Below, piece after piece: positions 6,883 to 13,136 of a stretch of 44,835 nt of DNA (its first letter is position 1; each line of letters begins with the position of its first letter). A model generated the notes under the pieces. It did not search any database. It had not been told where the DNA came from and was given only the letters and a program-made list of their open reading frames with translations. Source of the stretch: a virus; the IMG/VR virus record IMGVR_UViG_3300028610_000676, positions 1 to 44,835 of that record; one strand, written 5' to 3'. Made by a program: the position numbers and the translations under genes.

Positions 6883-7187
6883 CCGTAGGGATCCCCGAAG
6901 CCGGCGGCGGCGATCCGGTCGCGGAAGAGCTCGACCTGGTTGATCGTGTCGTCGGCGCGGTTCGCGCGGAACATCTTCTTCGGCCGGCCCCAGGCGAACG
7001 AGCTCACGGTCTCGATCGACTCGAGCTTCGCCTCGATGACGAGCCAGGCGACGATCCTCCGGGTCCGCCGGCGGCCGACGCGGATCTGGGCGGCGACATG
7101 GTCCTCCGTGAAGAACTTGTCGGCGTGTTCGCGGAAGTAGAGGAAGACCTTCTCGGGATCCGTGGCGGCGCTCTTCCAGGCCCTCAC
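6879..7187 (-). CDS. Putative winged-helix protein
   Basis: The 102-residue product starts with GTG (MRAWKSAATDPEKVFLYF). The segment FFTEDHVAAQIRVGRRRTRRIVAWLVIEAKLESI resembles a helix-turn-helix with a long recognition helix, and the following SFAWGRPKKMFRA could form a wing. It overlaps the preceding gene by GTGA and the following winged-helix gene by ATGA, so the two are probably co-translated. Target unknown. Confidence 0.65.
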   Translation of the reverse strand: MRAWKSAATDPEKVFLYFREHADKFFTEDHVAAQIRVGRRRTRRIVAWLVIEAKLESIETVSSFAWGRPKKMFRANRADDTINQVELFRDRIAAAGFGDPYG

Positions 7188-7540
7188 GTCTTGAGCTCCG
7201 GAACTTCGACGGCTTCCCAGACGATCCTCTGGCCGGCTTCGGCGTCGCCGTCCTCGATCTGGACCTGGCGGCGGATCCTCCCGAAGTTCGACAAGACGAC
7301 CAGGAGCGGCGCATAGGTCCCGGAGTTGTCCGGCAAGGTCGCGACGCCGTAGACCTCGAACTGGACGGCGAACTCCTCGGCCTCGGCCTGGCCTTCGCGG
7401 ATCCTCTCGAGGACGATGTCCTCGCGCCAGTAGGCGACGACCTCGACGTCCTGGCCGATCTCCTCGGCGGCGTCGCTCTCGCTCGCCGGCATCCTGGCCG
7501 CGACCCGCTCATCCATGAAGACACGCTCGGGCGCGTTCAC
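7184..7540 (-). CDS. Hypothetical 118-residue protein
   Basis: I place the start at GTG 7540 (VNAPERVFMDERVAARM), where it overlaps the upstream TGA; an ATG at residue 9 is an alternative. The product is acidic with a probable beta-rich C-terminal half (EVYGVATLPDNSGTYAPLLVVLSNF). No motif is recognised. Confidence 0.6.
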   Translation of the reverse strand: MNAPERVFMDERVAARMPASESDAAEEIGQDVEVVAYWREDIVLERIREGQAEAEEFAVQFEVYGVATLPDNSGTYAPLLVVLSNFGRIRRQVQIEDGDAEAGQRIVWEAVEVPELKT

Positions 7541-7812
7541 AAGCTGGCCCCGAGTGTCGCGCCGATCCCCAGGGCGAGATCCTCTTCCATGTGGCGCTCC
7601 TTCGCCTCCTGGTTGAACGCCTGGGCCTGGCGGAAGGCCTTCGTCTTCGGGGTCTTCTCTGGCGCCGGCGGCGGCTGGATGGCCTCCCAGGCCTCCGTCC
7701 GGTCGCGCCCGCATTGCGCGCAAGCGTAGAAGGTCCGGGGCGGATCCTGGACGGTTCGGACCTCTCGGGATCCACACGCCGGACACGCCGGCAAGTCGGA
7801 CGAGCTCATCAT
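7537..7812 (-). CDS. Zinc-ribbon protein
   Basis: Three ATG codons cluster at the start; the one at 7812 is six bases from GAGGAG and is preferred, giving 91 residues. The N-terminus MMSSSDLPACPACGSREV and YACAQCGRD supply a C-x2-C ... C-x2-C zinc ribbon at about 10-36. The C-terminal half is helical and charged, with a PPPAPEKTP linker. It is the first gene of the minus-strand block after a terminator. Confidence 0.72.
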   Translation of the reverse strand: MMSSSDLPACPACGSREVRTVQDPPRTFYACAQCGRDRTEAWEAIQPPPAPEKTPKTKAFRQAQAFNQEAKERHMEEDLALGIGATLGASL

Positions 7813-7832
7813 CTTCATCTCCTCACGAGAAC

Positions 7833-7894
7833 AAAAAAACCGGAGACCGCCCCAGGAGCCCCTCACGGGCCCGCGCCAGCGGAACGGCCTCCGG
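7833..7894 (-). terminator. Probable intrinsic terminator (imperfect long stem)
   Basis: Beginning six bases after the stop at 7901, the minus strand has CCGGAGGCCG (7894-7885) pairing with CGGTCTCCGG (7849-7840) with one mismatch, followed by seven T (7839-7833). An inner GTGAG-loop hairpin (7872-7856) would stack inside the long stem. It should end the regulator operon, although the distance between arms makes it weaker than the other two terminators. Confidence 0.6.
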
Positions 7895-7900
7895 CGTCGT

Positions 7901-8200
7901 CTATCCGACGGGGAACTTCTCCCCGTCGAGCTTCTTGTGTGCGCCGGTCTCTTCGACCAGGACGGCGTCATCGTGCCCGAACATTATCCGGGCGAGGTCC
8001 TCGGTCGTCGGCGGCGCCTCCCCGTCGCGGATCGACTCGGTGTTCTGGACGAGAAGGATCTCGTCGGCGGTCGTTCTCACGAGGTCGATCTTGAACATCG
8101 AGAGCGCGCGCTCGAGCTCGGCGACGGTCGTCTCTTCGGACGGGTGCGCCCGCCAGGGCAACGAGCCGACCTTCGGCTGGACGGTCAAGGCGCGGCTCAT
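7901..8200 (-). CDS. Hypothetical 99-residue protein downstream of the HTH regulator
   Basis: The product (MSRALTVQPKVGSLPWRAHP) is mostly acidic and soluble, with ELERALSMFKIDLVRTTADEILLVQN and PPTTEDLARIMFGHDDAVLVEE. It is coupled by ATGA to the HTH gene and followed directly by a terminator, so the pair forms its own transcription unit. It could be a regulatory partner of the HTH protein. No family is recognised. Confidence 0.6.
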   Translation of the reverse strand: MSRALTVQPKVGSLPWRAHPSEETTVAELERALSMFKIDLVRTTADEILLVQNTESIRDGEAPPTTEDLARIMFGHDDAVLVEETGAHKKLDGEKFPVG

Positions 8201-8427
8201 GATGCCGCCCGGACTTCGCCGGCGAACTCGGGGTCGTAGATGTGAGCGAGCGGGACCTGGCCCTTGTAGATCCGGAAGAGCGCCCGAGCGAGCGGCCTCT
8301 TCGGCGTGACCTCGCCGGCTTCGACGCGGTAGAGCGTCGGCCGGGTGCATCCGGTCGCGACACAGATCTCCTCGGCCGTCTTGCCCGACGCCTTCCGCGC
8401 GCGGCGGAGAAGGTTCGAGTGTTTCAT
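8197..8427 (-). CDS. Cro/CI-type HTH transcriptional regulator
   Basis: The preferred start is ATG 8427 (MKHSNLLRRARKASG), nine bases from AGGAG; an ATG three codons earlier abuts the AGGAG directly. The 76-residue protein is a single XRE-like domain: KTAEEICVATGCTRPTLYRVEAGEVTP contains the helix-turn-helix. It faces the DNA-modification operon across a 234-bp gap with inverted repeats, so it probably represses or balances these divergent units. No peptidase or dimerisation domain follows, so it is closer to Cro than to CI. Confidence 0.75.
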   Translation of the reverse strand: MKHSNLLRRARKASGKTAEEICVATGCTRPTLYRVEAGEVTPKRPLARALFRIYKGQVPLAHIYDPEFAGEVRAAS

Positions 8428-8661
8428 GTGGAACATCTCCTGGGGTTCTCGTTCGTCACTGTAACACGACCCGAGACCAGTCCGCGAGCCGCGTCAAGAT
8501 CCGGACCGCCCAGGGCGACGCCCTGGTCGCCCTTTCCATAATCCGGGGAATAAGTCGCAACTCCTTGATCCCATTGAAGCGGATGTCGAAAACTGTGACC
8601 CAGGTCACGCGAGCCGTCCCGCGGTGTGAGACAATACGAGCTCGACTTCACGGAGGACGAC
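8428..8661. promoter_or_regulatory. Divergent control region with operator-like inverted repeats
   Basis: The gap between the leftward HTH gene and the rightward methyltransferase gene contains the perfect inverted repeat GTGACC-CA-GGTCAC at 8595-8608. It also has two overlapping inverted repeats, CAGGGC/GCCCTG (8511-8525) and GGGCGAC/GTCGCCC (8513-8532), which are mutually exclusive as hairpins. Divergent promoters must lie here, but I could not identify convincing -35/-10 pairs. A strong GGAGG precedes ATG 8662. Confidence 0.55.
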
Positions 8662-9366
8662 ATGAACAGAACGCGCCAGGACAACATGAGCTCGCTCACG
8701 GCCGACCAGGACGAAGACTGGCTGGAGTGGCGTGAGACTCACTTCGAGCGGATCGAGAACCGGGTCATCATCTCGCTCTTCGATCACTCGGGCGAGTGGT
8801 CGAAGCCGTACCGCGACGCCGGCTATCCGGTCATCCACTTCGACATCAAGGAGCCGGGCGGCTTCGGCTGGTGTCACGACATCGCCGACTTCTCGTGTGA
8901 GTATCTCCTGGAGGAGCTCGGCCTCGATACGATCTACGGCGTCATCGCCGCGCCGCCGTGTACTCACTTCTCCGGATCCGGCGCTCAATACTGGCCCGCG
9001 AAGGACGCGGACGGTCGGACGGCGGAGATGTTGGAGCTCGTCTACATGGTCTTCCGGACCGTCGAGCTCTTCGCTCCGAAGTTCTGGGTGTTCGAGAATC
9101 CGGTCGGCCGTCTTCCGAAGTTGATCGAGGGCCTCGGCGCTCCCTGGTACTTCCAGCCGCACCAGTTCGGCGACGCCTACACGAAGAAGACCGGGCTCTG
9201 GGGCTCGTTCTTCACGGACCTCGAGCGGAACGACGTCGAGCCCGTGAAGGCTTGCGACGCCGGGAGCTGGTTGATGAAGCTCGGCGGATCCTCCGAGAAG
9301 ACGAAGGCCCTCCGGTCGGTGACTCCGCCGGGGTTCGCCCAGGCCTTCTTCGAGGCGAACCGATGA
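8662..9366 (+). CDS. DNA (cytosine-5) methyltransferase, compact phage type
   Basis: The start at ATG 8662 (MNRTRQDNMSS) follows GGAGG; the product is 234 residues. It has a motif I-like SLFDHSGEWSKPYRDAGY, the catalytic IAAPPCTHFS (Cys100) and FWVFENPVGR (145-147 ENP in place of ENV), plus a C-terminal RSVTPPGFAQAFFEANR resembling the last conserved motif. It transfers a methyl group from SAM to carbon 5 of cytosine in DNA. It is shorter than bacterial enzymes (usually 300-400 residues), lacks an obvious QxRxR motif and has little room for a target-recognition domain. It heads the plus-strand operon and is coupled to the next gene by ATGA. Target sequence unknown. Confidence 0.8.
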   Translation: MNRTRQDNMSSLTADQDEDWLEWRETHFERIENRVIISLFDHSGEWSKPYRDAGYPVIHFDIKEPGGFGWCHDIADFSCEYLLEELGLDTIYGVIAAPPCTHFSGSGAQYWPAKDADGRTAEMLELVYMVFRTVELFAPKFWVFENPVGRLPKLIEGLGAPWYFQPHQFGDAYTKKTGLWGSFFTDLERNDVEPVKACDAGSWLMKLGGSSEKTKALRSVTPPGFAQAFFEANR

Positions 9367-9611
9367 ACGCGCGCTTCGTGAACGCCTGGGTCGACGGCGC
9401 CTTCCGCGCGGCGATCATGTTCGAGGGCCGCTCCCAGGTCCGGTTCGTGATCCAGACGCCGAAGGTCGTCGTCCGTCGCCAGGACAAGAAGGACATCCGG
9501 GTCACGGATGCCGGCCCGGTCGAGAAGGCCGCGTCGCGCTTCCGCGGATCCGCCAGGCGGAACGGCGCAACGAAGGAAGCCCGCCGGCTTCTCAACGGTG
9601 TCGGCCGATGA
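9363..9611 (+). CDS. Hypothetical 82-residue basic protein
   Basis: A small gene joined by ATGA overlaps to the methyltransferase and to the DpdA-like gene. The N-terminal half (FVNAWVDGAFRAAIMFEGRSQVRFVIQ) looks like beta strands, and the C-terminal half is strongly basic (RRQDKKDIRV, ASRFRGSARRNGATKEARRL). Its place between two modification enzymes suggests a DNA-binding accessory, which is inference. Confidence 0.62.
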   Translation: MNARFVNAWVDGAFRAAIMFEGRSQVRFVIQTPKVVVRRQDKKDIRVTDAGPVEKAASRFRGSARRNGATKEARRLLNGVGR

Positions 9612-10408
9612 ACTCCGACATCTTCAAGCCGAGGATCGTCGTCGGGACTCCGGTCACGCCGAAGGCCCTCTTCCCGTCGCTGGCCGGCTCGTCGTTTTGC
9701 GTGTCTCACGCGGCTCCTCGAGATCTCGATCGGGCGATCGAGTTCGTCGGCGAGGACGAGATCCTGGTCCTCGACAATGGCGCCTTCTCTCACTGGAAGA
9801 AGAAGAAGGGCGCGATCGACCGGAACAAGTTCTGGAGCTGGGCGAACGCCGCCCAGGCTCGGAGCTCCCAGGCCGTCGCCGTGATCCCGGACGTGATCGA
9901 GGGATCCGAGCGCGAGAACCTTCTCGAGATCTCCTGGGCGATCCGCGAGGAGCTGGCCGACTTCCCCGAGCGGACGATGTCGATCTGGCACTTGAACGAG
10001 AGCCTCGAGTTCCTCGAGACCCAGGCGCGGCTCATGAACTTCGTCGGCTTCGGATCTTGCGCCGAGTTCGACGTCCAGACGAAGCGCGCCGACTACCTGG
10101 CGCGGATCCGTGACGCCTCCCAGGTCCTCGACCAGGTTGAGGCCGATCACAATCGCCGGCCGTGGATCCACTTGATGAGAGGCCTCGGCGTCTTGTCCGA
10201 GCTCACGCGATTCGAGAGCGCCGACTCGACGAACATCGCCGTCAATCATTGCCGGCACAAGGCCGAACACGGCGACGATCGGGCGGCCTTCATGAAGCGC
10301 CGGATCCAGTCCCAGGTCGACGCCGGCCTGGACCTGGCCGAGGTCGAGACGGTGACGAGCTCGATCACGAACTTCGACGACGCGCCGACCGCGCGCCCCA
10401 AATTGTGA
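9608..10408 (+). CDS. dpdA-like: DpdA-family-like deazapurine DNA modification protein (TGT fold)
   Basis: The 266-residue product shows in order LVLDNGAFSHW (53-63), AVIPDVIEG (91-99), SIWHLNESLEFLE (125-137), VGFGSCAEF (146-154), IHLMRGLG (187-194) and ESADSTNIAVN (203-213). This is the motif order of the tRNA-guanine transglycosylase barrel as seen in phage DpdA-like proteins (DSGGF-like, substrate Asp, Gln/His loop, VGLGS, HGxG, SADS). DpdA enzymes exchange guanine in DNA for a 7-deazaguanine such as preQ0, protecting DNA from restriction. No preQ0-synthesis genes (folE, queD, queE, queC) are in the genome, so the base would come from the host. Identification is by motif recall only. Confidence 0.68.
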   Translation: MNSDIFKPRIVVGTPVTPKALFPSLAGSSFCVSHAAPRDLDRAIEFVGEDEILVLDNGAFSHWKKKKGAIDRNKFWSWANAAQARSSQAVAVIPDVIEGSERENLLEISWAIREELADFPERTMSIWHLNESLEFLETQARLMNFVGFGSCAEFDVQTKRADYLARIRDASQVLDQVEADHNRRPWIHLMRGLGVLSELTRFESADSTNIAVNHCRHKAEHGDDRAAFMKRRIQSQVDAGLDLAEVETVTSSITNFDDAPTARPKL

Positions 10409-10426
10409 ACCAGTAGGAGGAACGAC

Positions 10427-10633
10427 ATGACCAGAGAAGAGAAGCTCGACCACGAGATCCAGGAGGCCGCCGCGAAGGCGATCGACTCGCTCGCCCGGTA
10501 TAAGTTCGCGATGTTCGGATACTGGGCCGGGATCTGGGTCCACTTGAACCGGATCGAGGGAAGGAGACGGCCGTCGCCGTTCAAGGCCCTCGTCCATAAT
10601 GCGCGGGAGATCCGCGAGGGAGGACGATCATGA
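10427..10633 (+). CDS. Hypothetical 68-residue protein
   Basis: Starts with ATG after AGGAGG and ends overlapping the next start (ATGA). The N-terminal helix EEKLDHEIQEAAAKAIDSLARYKF is followed by a weakly hydrophobic segment MFGYWAGIWVHL and a basic tail. No family is recognised. Confidence 0.6.
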   Translation: MTREEKLDHEIQEAAAKAIDSLARYKFAMFGYWAGIWVHLNRIEGRRRPSPFKALVHNAREIREGGRS

Positions 10634-10866
10634 GGAAGAAGATCGAAGACACGGCGACCTTCGAGGCGCTCCTGGTTGAGCTCGAGCCGGACATCGTCCG
10701 GAGCCAGTTCAAGCGGGCCGTCGAACGTCTCCACAAGAAGCTCGAGGAAGAACTCGCTCGCGACGGCTCCCAGGCCGGCCGCGCGCTTCTCGAGAAGATG
10801 GCGTTGATCGCCGGGGACCGACGGACGAAGACGTTGAACGTCCAGGTCGAGAGGAGACGGACATGA
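10630..10866 (+). CDS. Hypothetical 78-residue helical protein
   Basis: A mostly helical, charged protein (VRSQFKRAVERLHKKLEEELARD) with a basic C-terminus VERRRT, coupled by ATGA to genes on both sides. No motif is recognised. Confidence 0.6.
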   Translation: MRKKIEDTATFEALLVELEPDIVRSQFKRAVERLHKKLEEELARDGSQAGRALLEKMALIAGDRRTKTLNVQVERRRT

Positions 10867-11084
10867 TCGGCCAGGTCCAGGTCAACGAGATCTCGAGCTG
10901 GATGTCCCAGGGCGGCCGCGTGAGGATCAAGTTCACGGTCGCGCATAGGTTCGGAGTCGAGACGGCGACGCGAGACGTCCGCAAGATCGACACGAAGACG
11001 GGCTGGATCCAGGTGAGGTTCCAGGGCTCGCTCGGCTTCATCATCAAGCCGACGGAGATCACCTTCGTCGACTACATCCGATGA
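10863..11084 (+). CDS. Hypothetical 73-residue beta-rich protein
   Basis: The alternating pattern (GRVRIKFTVAHRFGVETATRDVRKIDTKTGWIQVRFQ) suggests a small beta barrel or SH3/OB-like fold. It overlaps its neighbours by ATGA. Nucleic-acid binding is possible but unsupported. Confidence 0.6.
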   Translation: MIGQVQVNEISSWMSQGGRVRIKFTVAHRFGVETATRDVRKIDTKTGWIQVRFQGSLGFIIKPTEITFVDYIR

Positions 11085-11428
11085 ACCGGCCGAGGAAGAT
11101 GAGCTCGCCGCCGACCGATCTCTGGCCGGCGGACGAGCTCGCGCTTCTCCCGGAGATGAAGAAGACGAACTGGGAGGGCTTCGGCGACTCGGCCACGAAG
11201 GGCCGGCGCTACCAGTTGAGCGTCATGAGGTTCAACGGGGAGGGCCTCCTGGATCTCGACGTCTGGGTCATTCATTGCGGGCATCCGACCGCGCTCTGGC
11301 CGTACTACATCGAGGCCTTCTTCGCGGACGACATCATCGTCTCGCCGAACGGTCACGGCTTTCGCTACCTGGAGGACGCGAAGCTCGGAGCCTGGAAGGC
11401 GTACTGGGAACACGTCGAGGGCCGGTAG
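11081..11428 (+). CDS. Hypothetical 115-residue protein, last gene of the modification operon
   Basis: An aromatic-rich soluble protein (NWEGFGDSATKGRRYQL, HPTALWPYYIEAFF, GAWKAYWEHVEGR). It ends 33 bases before a strong terminator, so it closes the plus-strand operon beginning at 8662. No family is recognised. Confidence 0.62.
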   Translation: MNRPRKMSSPPTDLWPADELALLPEMKKTNWEGFGDSATKGRRYQLSVMRFNGEGLLDLDVWVIHCGHPTALWPYYIEAFFADDIIVSPNGHGFRYLEDAKLGAWKAYWEHVEGR

Positions 11429-11461
11429 TTGTAACGCGCCGCGGTCCGGCGTATAAAGAGA

Positions 11462-11498
11462 AGCCCCGCCAGGCGAAGATCCCGGCGGGGCTTTTTTT
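11462..11498 (+). terminator. Strong rho-independent terminator (plus strand)
   Basis: A perfect nine-pair stem, AGCCCCGCC (11462-11470) with GGCGGGGCT (11484-11492), and a run of seven T (11492-11498). It ends the 8662-11428 operon and its stem resembles that of the minus-strand terminator at 3586-3614. Confidence 0.93.
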
Positions 11499-11784
11499 CG
11501 GTCGGAATCTTTGCAGGAAGACGACCGGGCTCCGCGATTCTGCCACGAGCCCGAGCCTCCCGCAAGATCTCCCGGAACCGGCGACCCACTGGTCCGTCCG
11601 GCTTCGGTCCCGTCTCACAGTTGTCCGGAGCTTGTGGCCCTTCCCTCCGGACCCGTGACTGGCCCGTTGTGAACGGTTAAAACCTTCTAACAGTTGTTAG
11701 ACGGAAGGGCCTCCCGTCGTCAATCCCAGGGGATGACCAGGGGGGAAGCTGTTGATAAGCTGGGGATAAATCGAGGAGGAAGAG
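11499..11784 (+). promoter_or_regulatory. Control region / candidate origin with palindromes and DnaA-box-like pair
   Basis: This 286-bp non-coding stretch has several short elements: TCTCACAGTTGT at 11613-11624, related to TCTAACAGTTGT at 11686-11697; the perfect palindrome TCTAACA-GT-TGTTAGA at 11686-11701; GGTT-AA-AACC at 11675-11684; and two nine-base elements in direct orientation, TGTTGATAA (11750-11758) and TGGGGATAA (11761-11769), 11 bases apart. Each of the last two is one mismatch from the reverse complement of the DnaA box TTATCCACA. The region is more AT-rich than the genome and ends in GAGGAGG before ATG 11785. It must carry the promoter of the downstream pair and may be an origin. 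Confidence 0.6.
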
Positions 11785-12084
11785 ATGGCGAACGGATCGA
11801 GGTCTTCGTGTAAGGATTGCGGGGCGGCTATTAAATGGCGACAAGACGGCGGGCGCTGGATCCCGGAAGACCCGACCACGGGATCCCGTCATCGTTGCGA
11901 GATCGAGCGGACGTGTGAGGGCCCAGGGTGCGGGAAGGCGTTCAAGGGTGCGCCCTGGATGTCGTTGTGTCCGTCTTGTTACCGCGGCCAGGGAGGCGGC
12001 CGGAACCGGCCCCAGGAACCAGCCAGTCCGCCCAGGGCGAAGGAGAAGCTCGGGGAGGTAGGAGATGACGACGTCCCCTTCTAG
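11785..12084 (+). CDS. Zinc-ribbon protein with SSB-like acidic C-terminal tail
   Basis: The 99-residue protein has an N-terminal zinc site (C9-KD-C12 ... RHRC) and a second one (CEGPGCGKAF ... LCPSC). A disordered Gly/Pro linker leads to the C-terminus GDDDVPF. Bacterial SSB proteins end in DDDIPF, the tip that recruits host repair and replication enzymes, so this tail may hijack the same partners. Start chosen at ATG 11785, ten bases after GAGGAGG-type sequence. Its end overlaps the next gene by 20 bp. No OB-fold is present, so it is not a classical SSB. Confidence 0.72.
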   Translation: MANGSRSSCKDCGAAIKWRQDGGRWIPEDPTTGSRHRCEIERTCEGPGCGKAFKGAPWMSLCPSCYRGQGGGRNRPQEPASPPRAKEKLGEVGDDDVPF

Positions 12085-12514
12085 CCCAGGAGACGGCGAC
12101 CAGGGCGGGCTCTTCGATGAGCCGAAGCCGGTCGTCCAGGACGACGACGAGCCGAAGCCGAACTCGCCCGAGGATCTCGGACTCGGTCCGCCCAGGGGCG
12201 GATCCTATGGCAAGCGGAGCGAGCCGAGCGGCGGAGAGGAGCGCGCGAGCCAGCGCGTGAACGTCGCGGCGGGAACGATCGGTCGAGATGAGGCGAGGAA
12301 GTTGATCGCCTGGTTGAACGACCAGGAGATCCCGGTCCACGAAGACGTCACGGTCGGCCACGTTCTCGTCGACCTCTCCGGATCTACGCCGAAGGACTTC
12401 GCCTGGTTGTGTCGGGCGGTGAAGCAAGCCGGCCAGGCGCCGGAGCCCTGGAGGATGAACAAGGCCCTCCGGGCTCGCGACGTGTCGCTCCTTCGGGAGC
12501 GGCCGGACGACTAG
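12065..12514 (+). CDS. Hypothetical 149-residue protein with disordered acidic N-terminus
   Basis: Residues 1-60 are low-complexity, acidic and proline-rich (EPKPVVQDDDEPKPNSPEDLG). A folded C-terminal part carries GRDEARKLIAWLNDQEIPVHEDVTVGHVLVDLSGSTPKDFAWLCRAVKQ, an alpha/beta pattern I cannot assign. It overlaps the zinc-ribbon gene by 20 bp. Its TAG stop shares the tetranucleotide CTAG (12511-12514) with the TAG of the convergent minus-strand gene. Confidence 0.65.
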   Translation: MTTSPSSPGDGDQGGLFDEPKPVVQDDDEPKPNSPEDLGLGPPRGGSYGKRSEPSGGEERASQRVNVAAGTIGRDEARKLIAWLNDQEIPVHEDVTVGHVLVDLSGSTPKDFAWLCRAVKQAGQAPEPWRMNKALRARDVSLLRERPDD

Positions 12515-13095
12515 CTGGTCGGGACGCCCGCGTCCTCGTAGGTGTCCGAGCTGTTCTCGTCGTTGCGATAATCTCGCGCGGCCTTCCTGGTCGGGATCGT
12601 GCCGGCGATGTTCAAGCGCGAACGAAGTCCCGCCAGGAGCTCGGCGGCGGTGACGCCCGAGACCGCGCTCGTGATCCCGTCGTTGATCGTCAAGCCGGTC
12701 CCGGCCGCTGGCGCTCCGTTCTTCCTACGGATGACAGTCGTCGGAGATGCCGGCGGCGTGACGACCGTGTAGACGCCCCGCTCGATGAGCTTCGCCGTGA
12801 GGACGACGCCGCTCCCGTCGACCGTCCGAACCATGCCGACCGCGGGGACCGAGAAGGTCCCGCCGGTGATGTCGAACTGGTCGTTCGGCGCGTAGCCGGT
12901 CCCGCCGGCCGCGATCGCCTCGCCGACCAGGCGGAGCGGGCTCGCGTTCGCCCTGGTCGCCTCGCGGGTGAGGAAGTTGTCGAAGCCGGCCAGGCGTGAA
13001 CGGAAGCGCGGGTCGGTCGTGAGAAGGCGGCGTCGGTGTCGGATCCTCCGCGCGTGGATGTTGACGGTCTTCTGGAGCTGGAGGTTCTGGGACAT
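12511..13095 (-). CDS. Putative virion or tail-associated protein, end of the late block
   Basis: The 194-residue protein has a basic N-terminus (NIHARRIRHRRRLL) and a middle beta module, GYAPNDQFDITGGTFSVPAVGMV ... GVYTVVTPPASPTTVI. The same pattern, GY-x4-FDI-x-GG ... G-x-YT-x2-P, occurs in the tail protein at 21995-23338, and related GSGY modules are frequent in phage fibre and tip proteins. AGGAGA precedes the ATG. A promoter-like TATACT lies at 13127-13122 on this strand, so it may be transcribed separately from the tail genes. Confidence 0.6.
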   Translation of the reverse strand: MSQNLQLQKTVNIHARRIRHRRRLLTTDPRFRSRLAGFDNFLTREATRANASPLRLVGEAIAAGGTGYAPNDQFDITGGTFSVPAVGMVRTVDGSGVVLTAKLIERGVYTVVTPPASPTTVIRRKNGAPAAGTGLTINDGITSAVSGVTAAELLAGLRSRLNIAGTIPTRKAARDYRNDENSSDTYEDAGVPTS

Positions 13096-13136
13096 GATGA
13101 TCTTCTCCTGGTTGCTGTTCGAGTATAGTCCGAGGG

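Noticed and set aside
8626-8661. Upstream start of the methyltransferase at 8626
   Set aside because: No ribosome site precedes it, whereas GGAGG lies five bases before ATG 8662.
12968-13136. Plus-strand frame containing MMIFSWLLFEYS as the start of a longer gene
   Set aside because: It continues as an antisense shadow of the tail-tip gene; the small membrane gene is in another frame starting at 13137.
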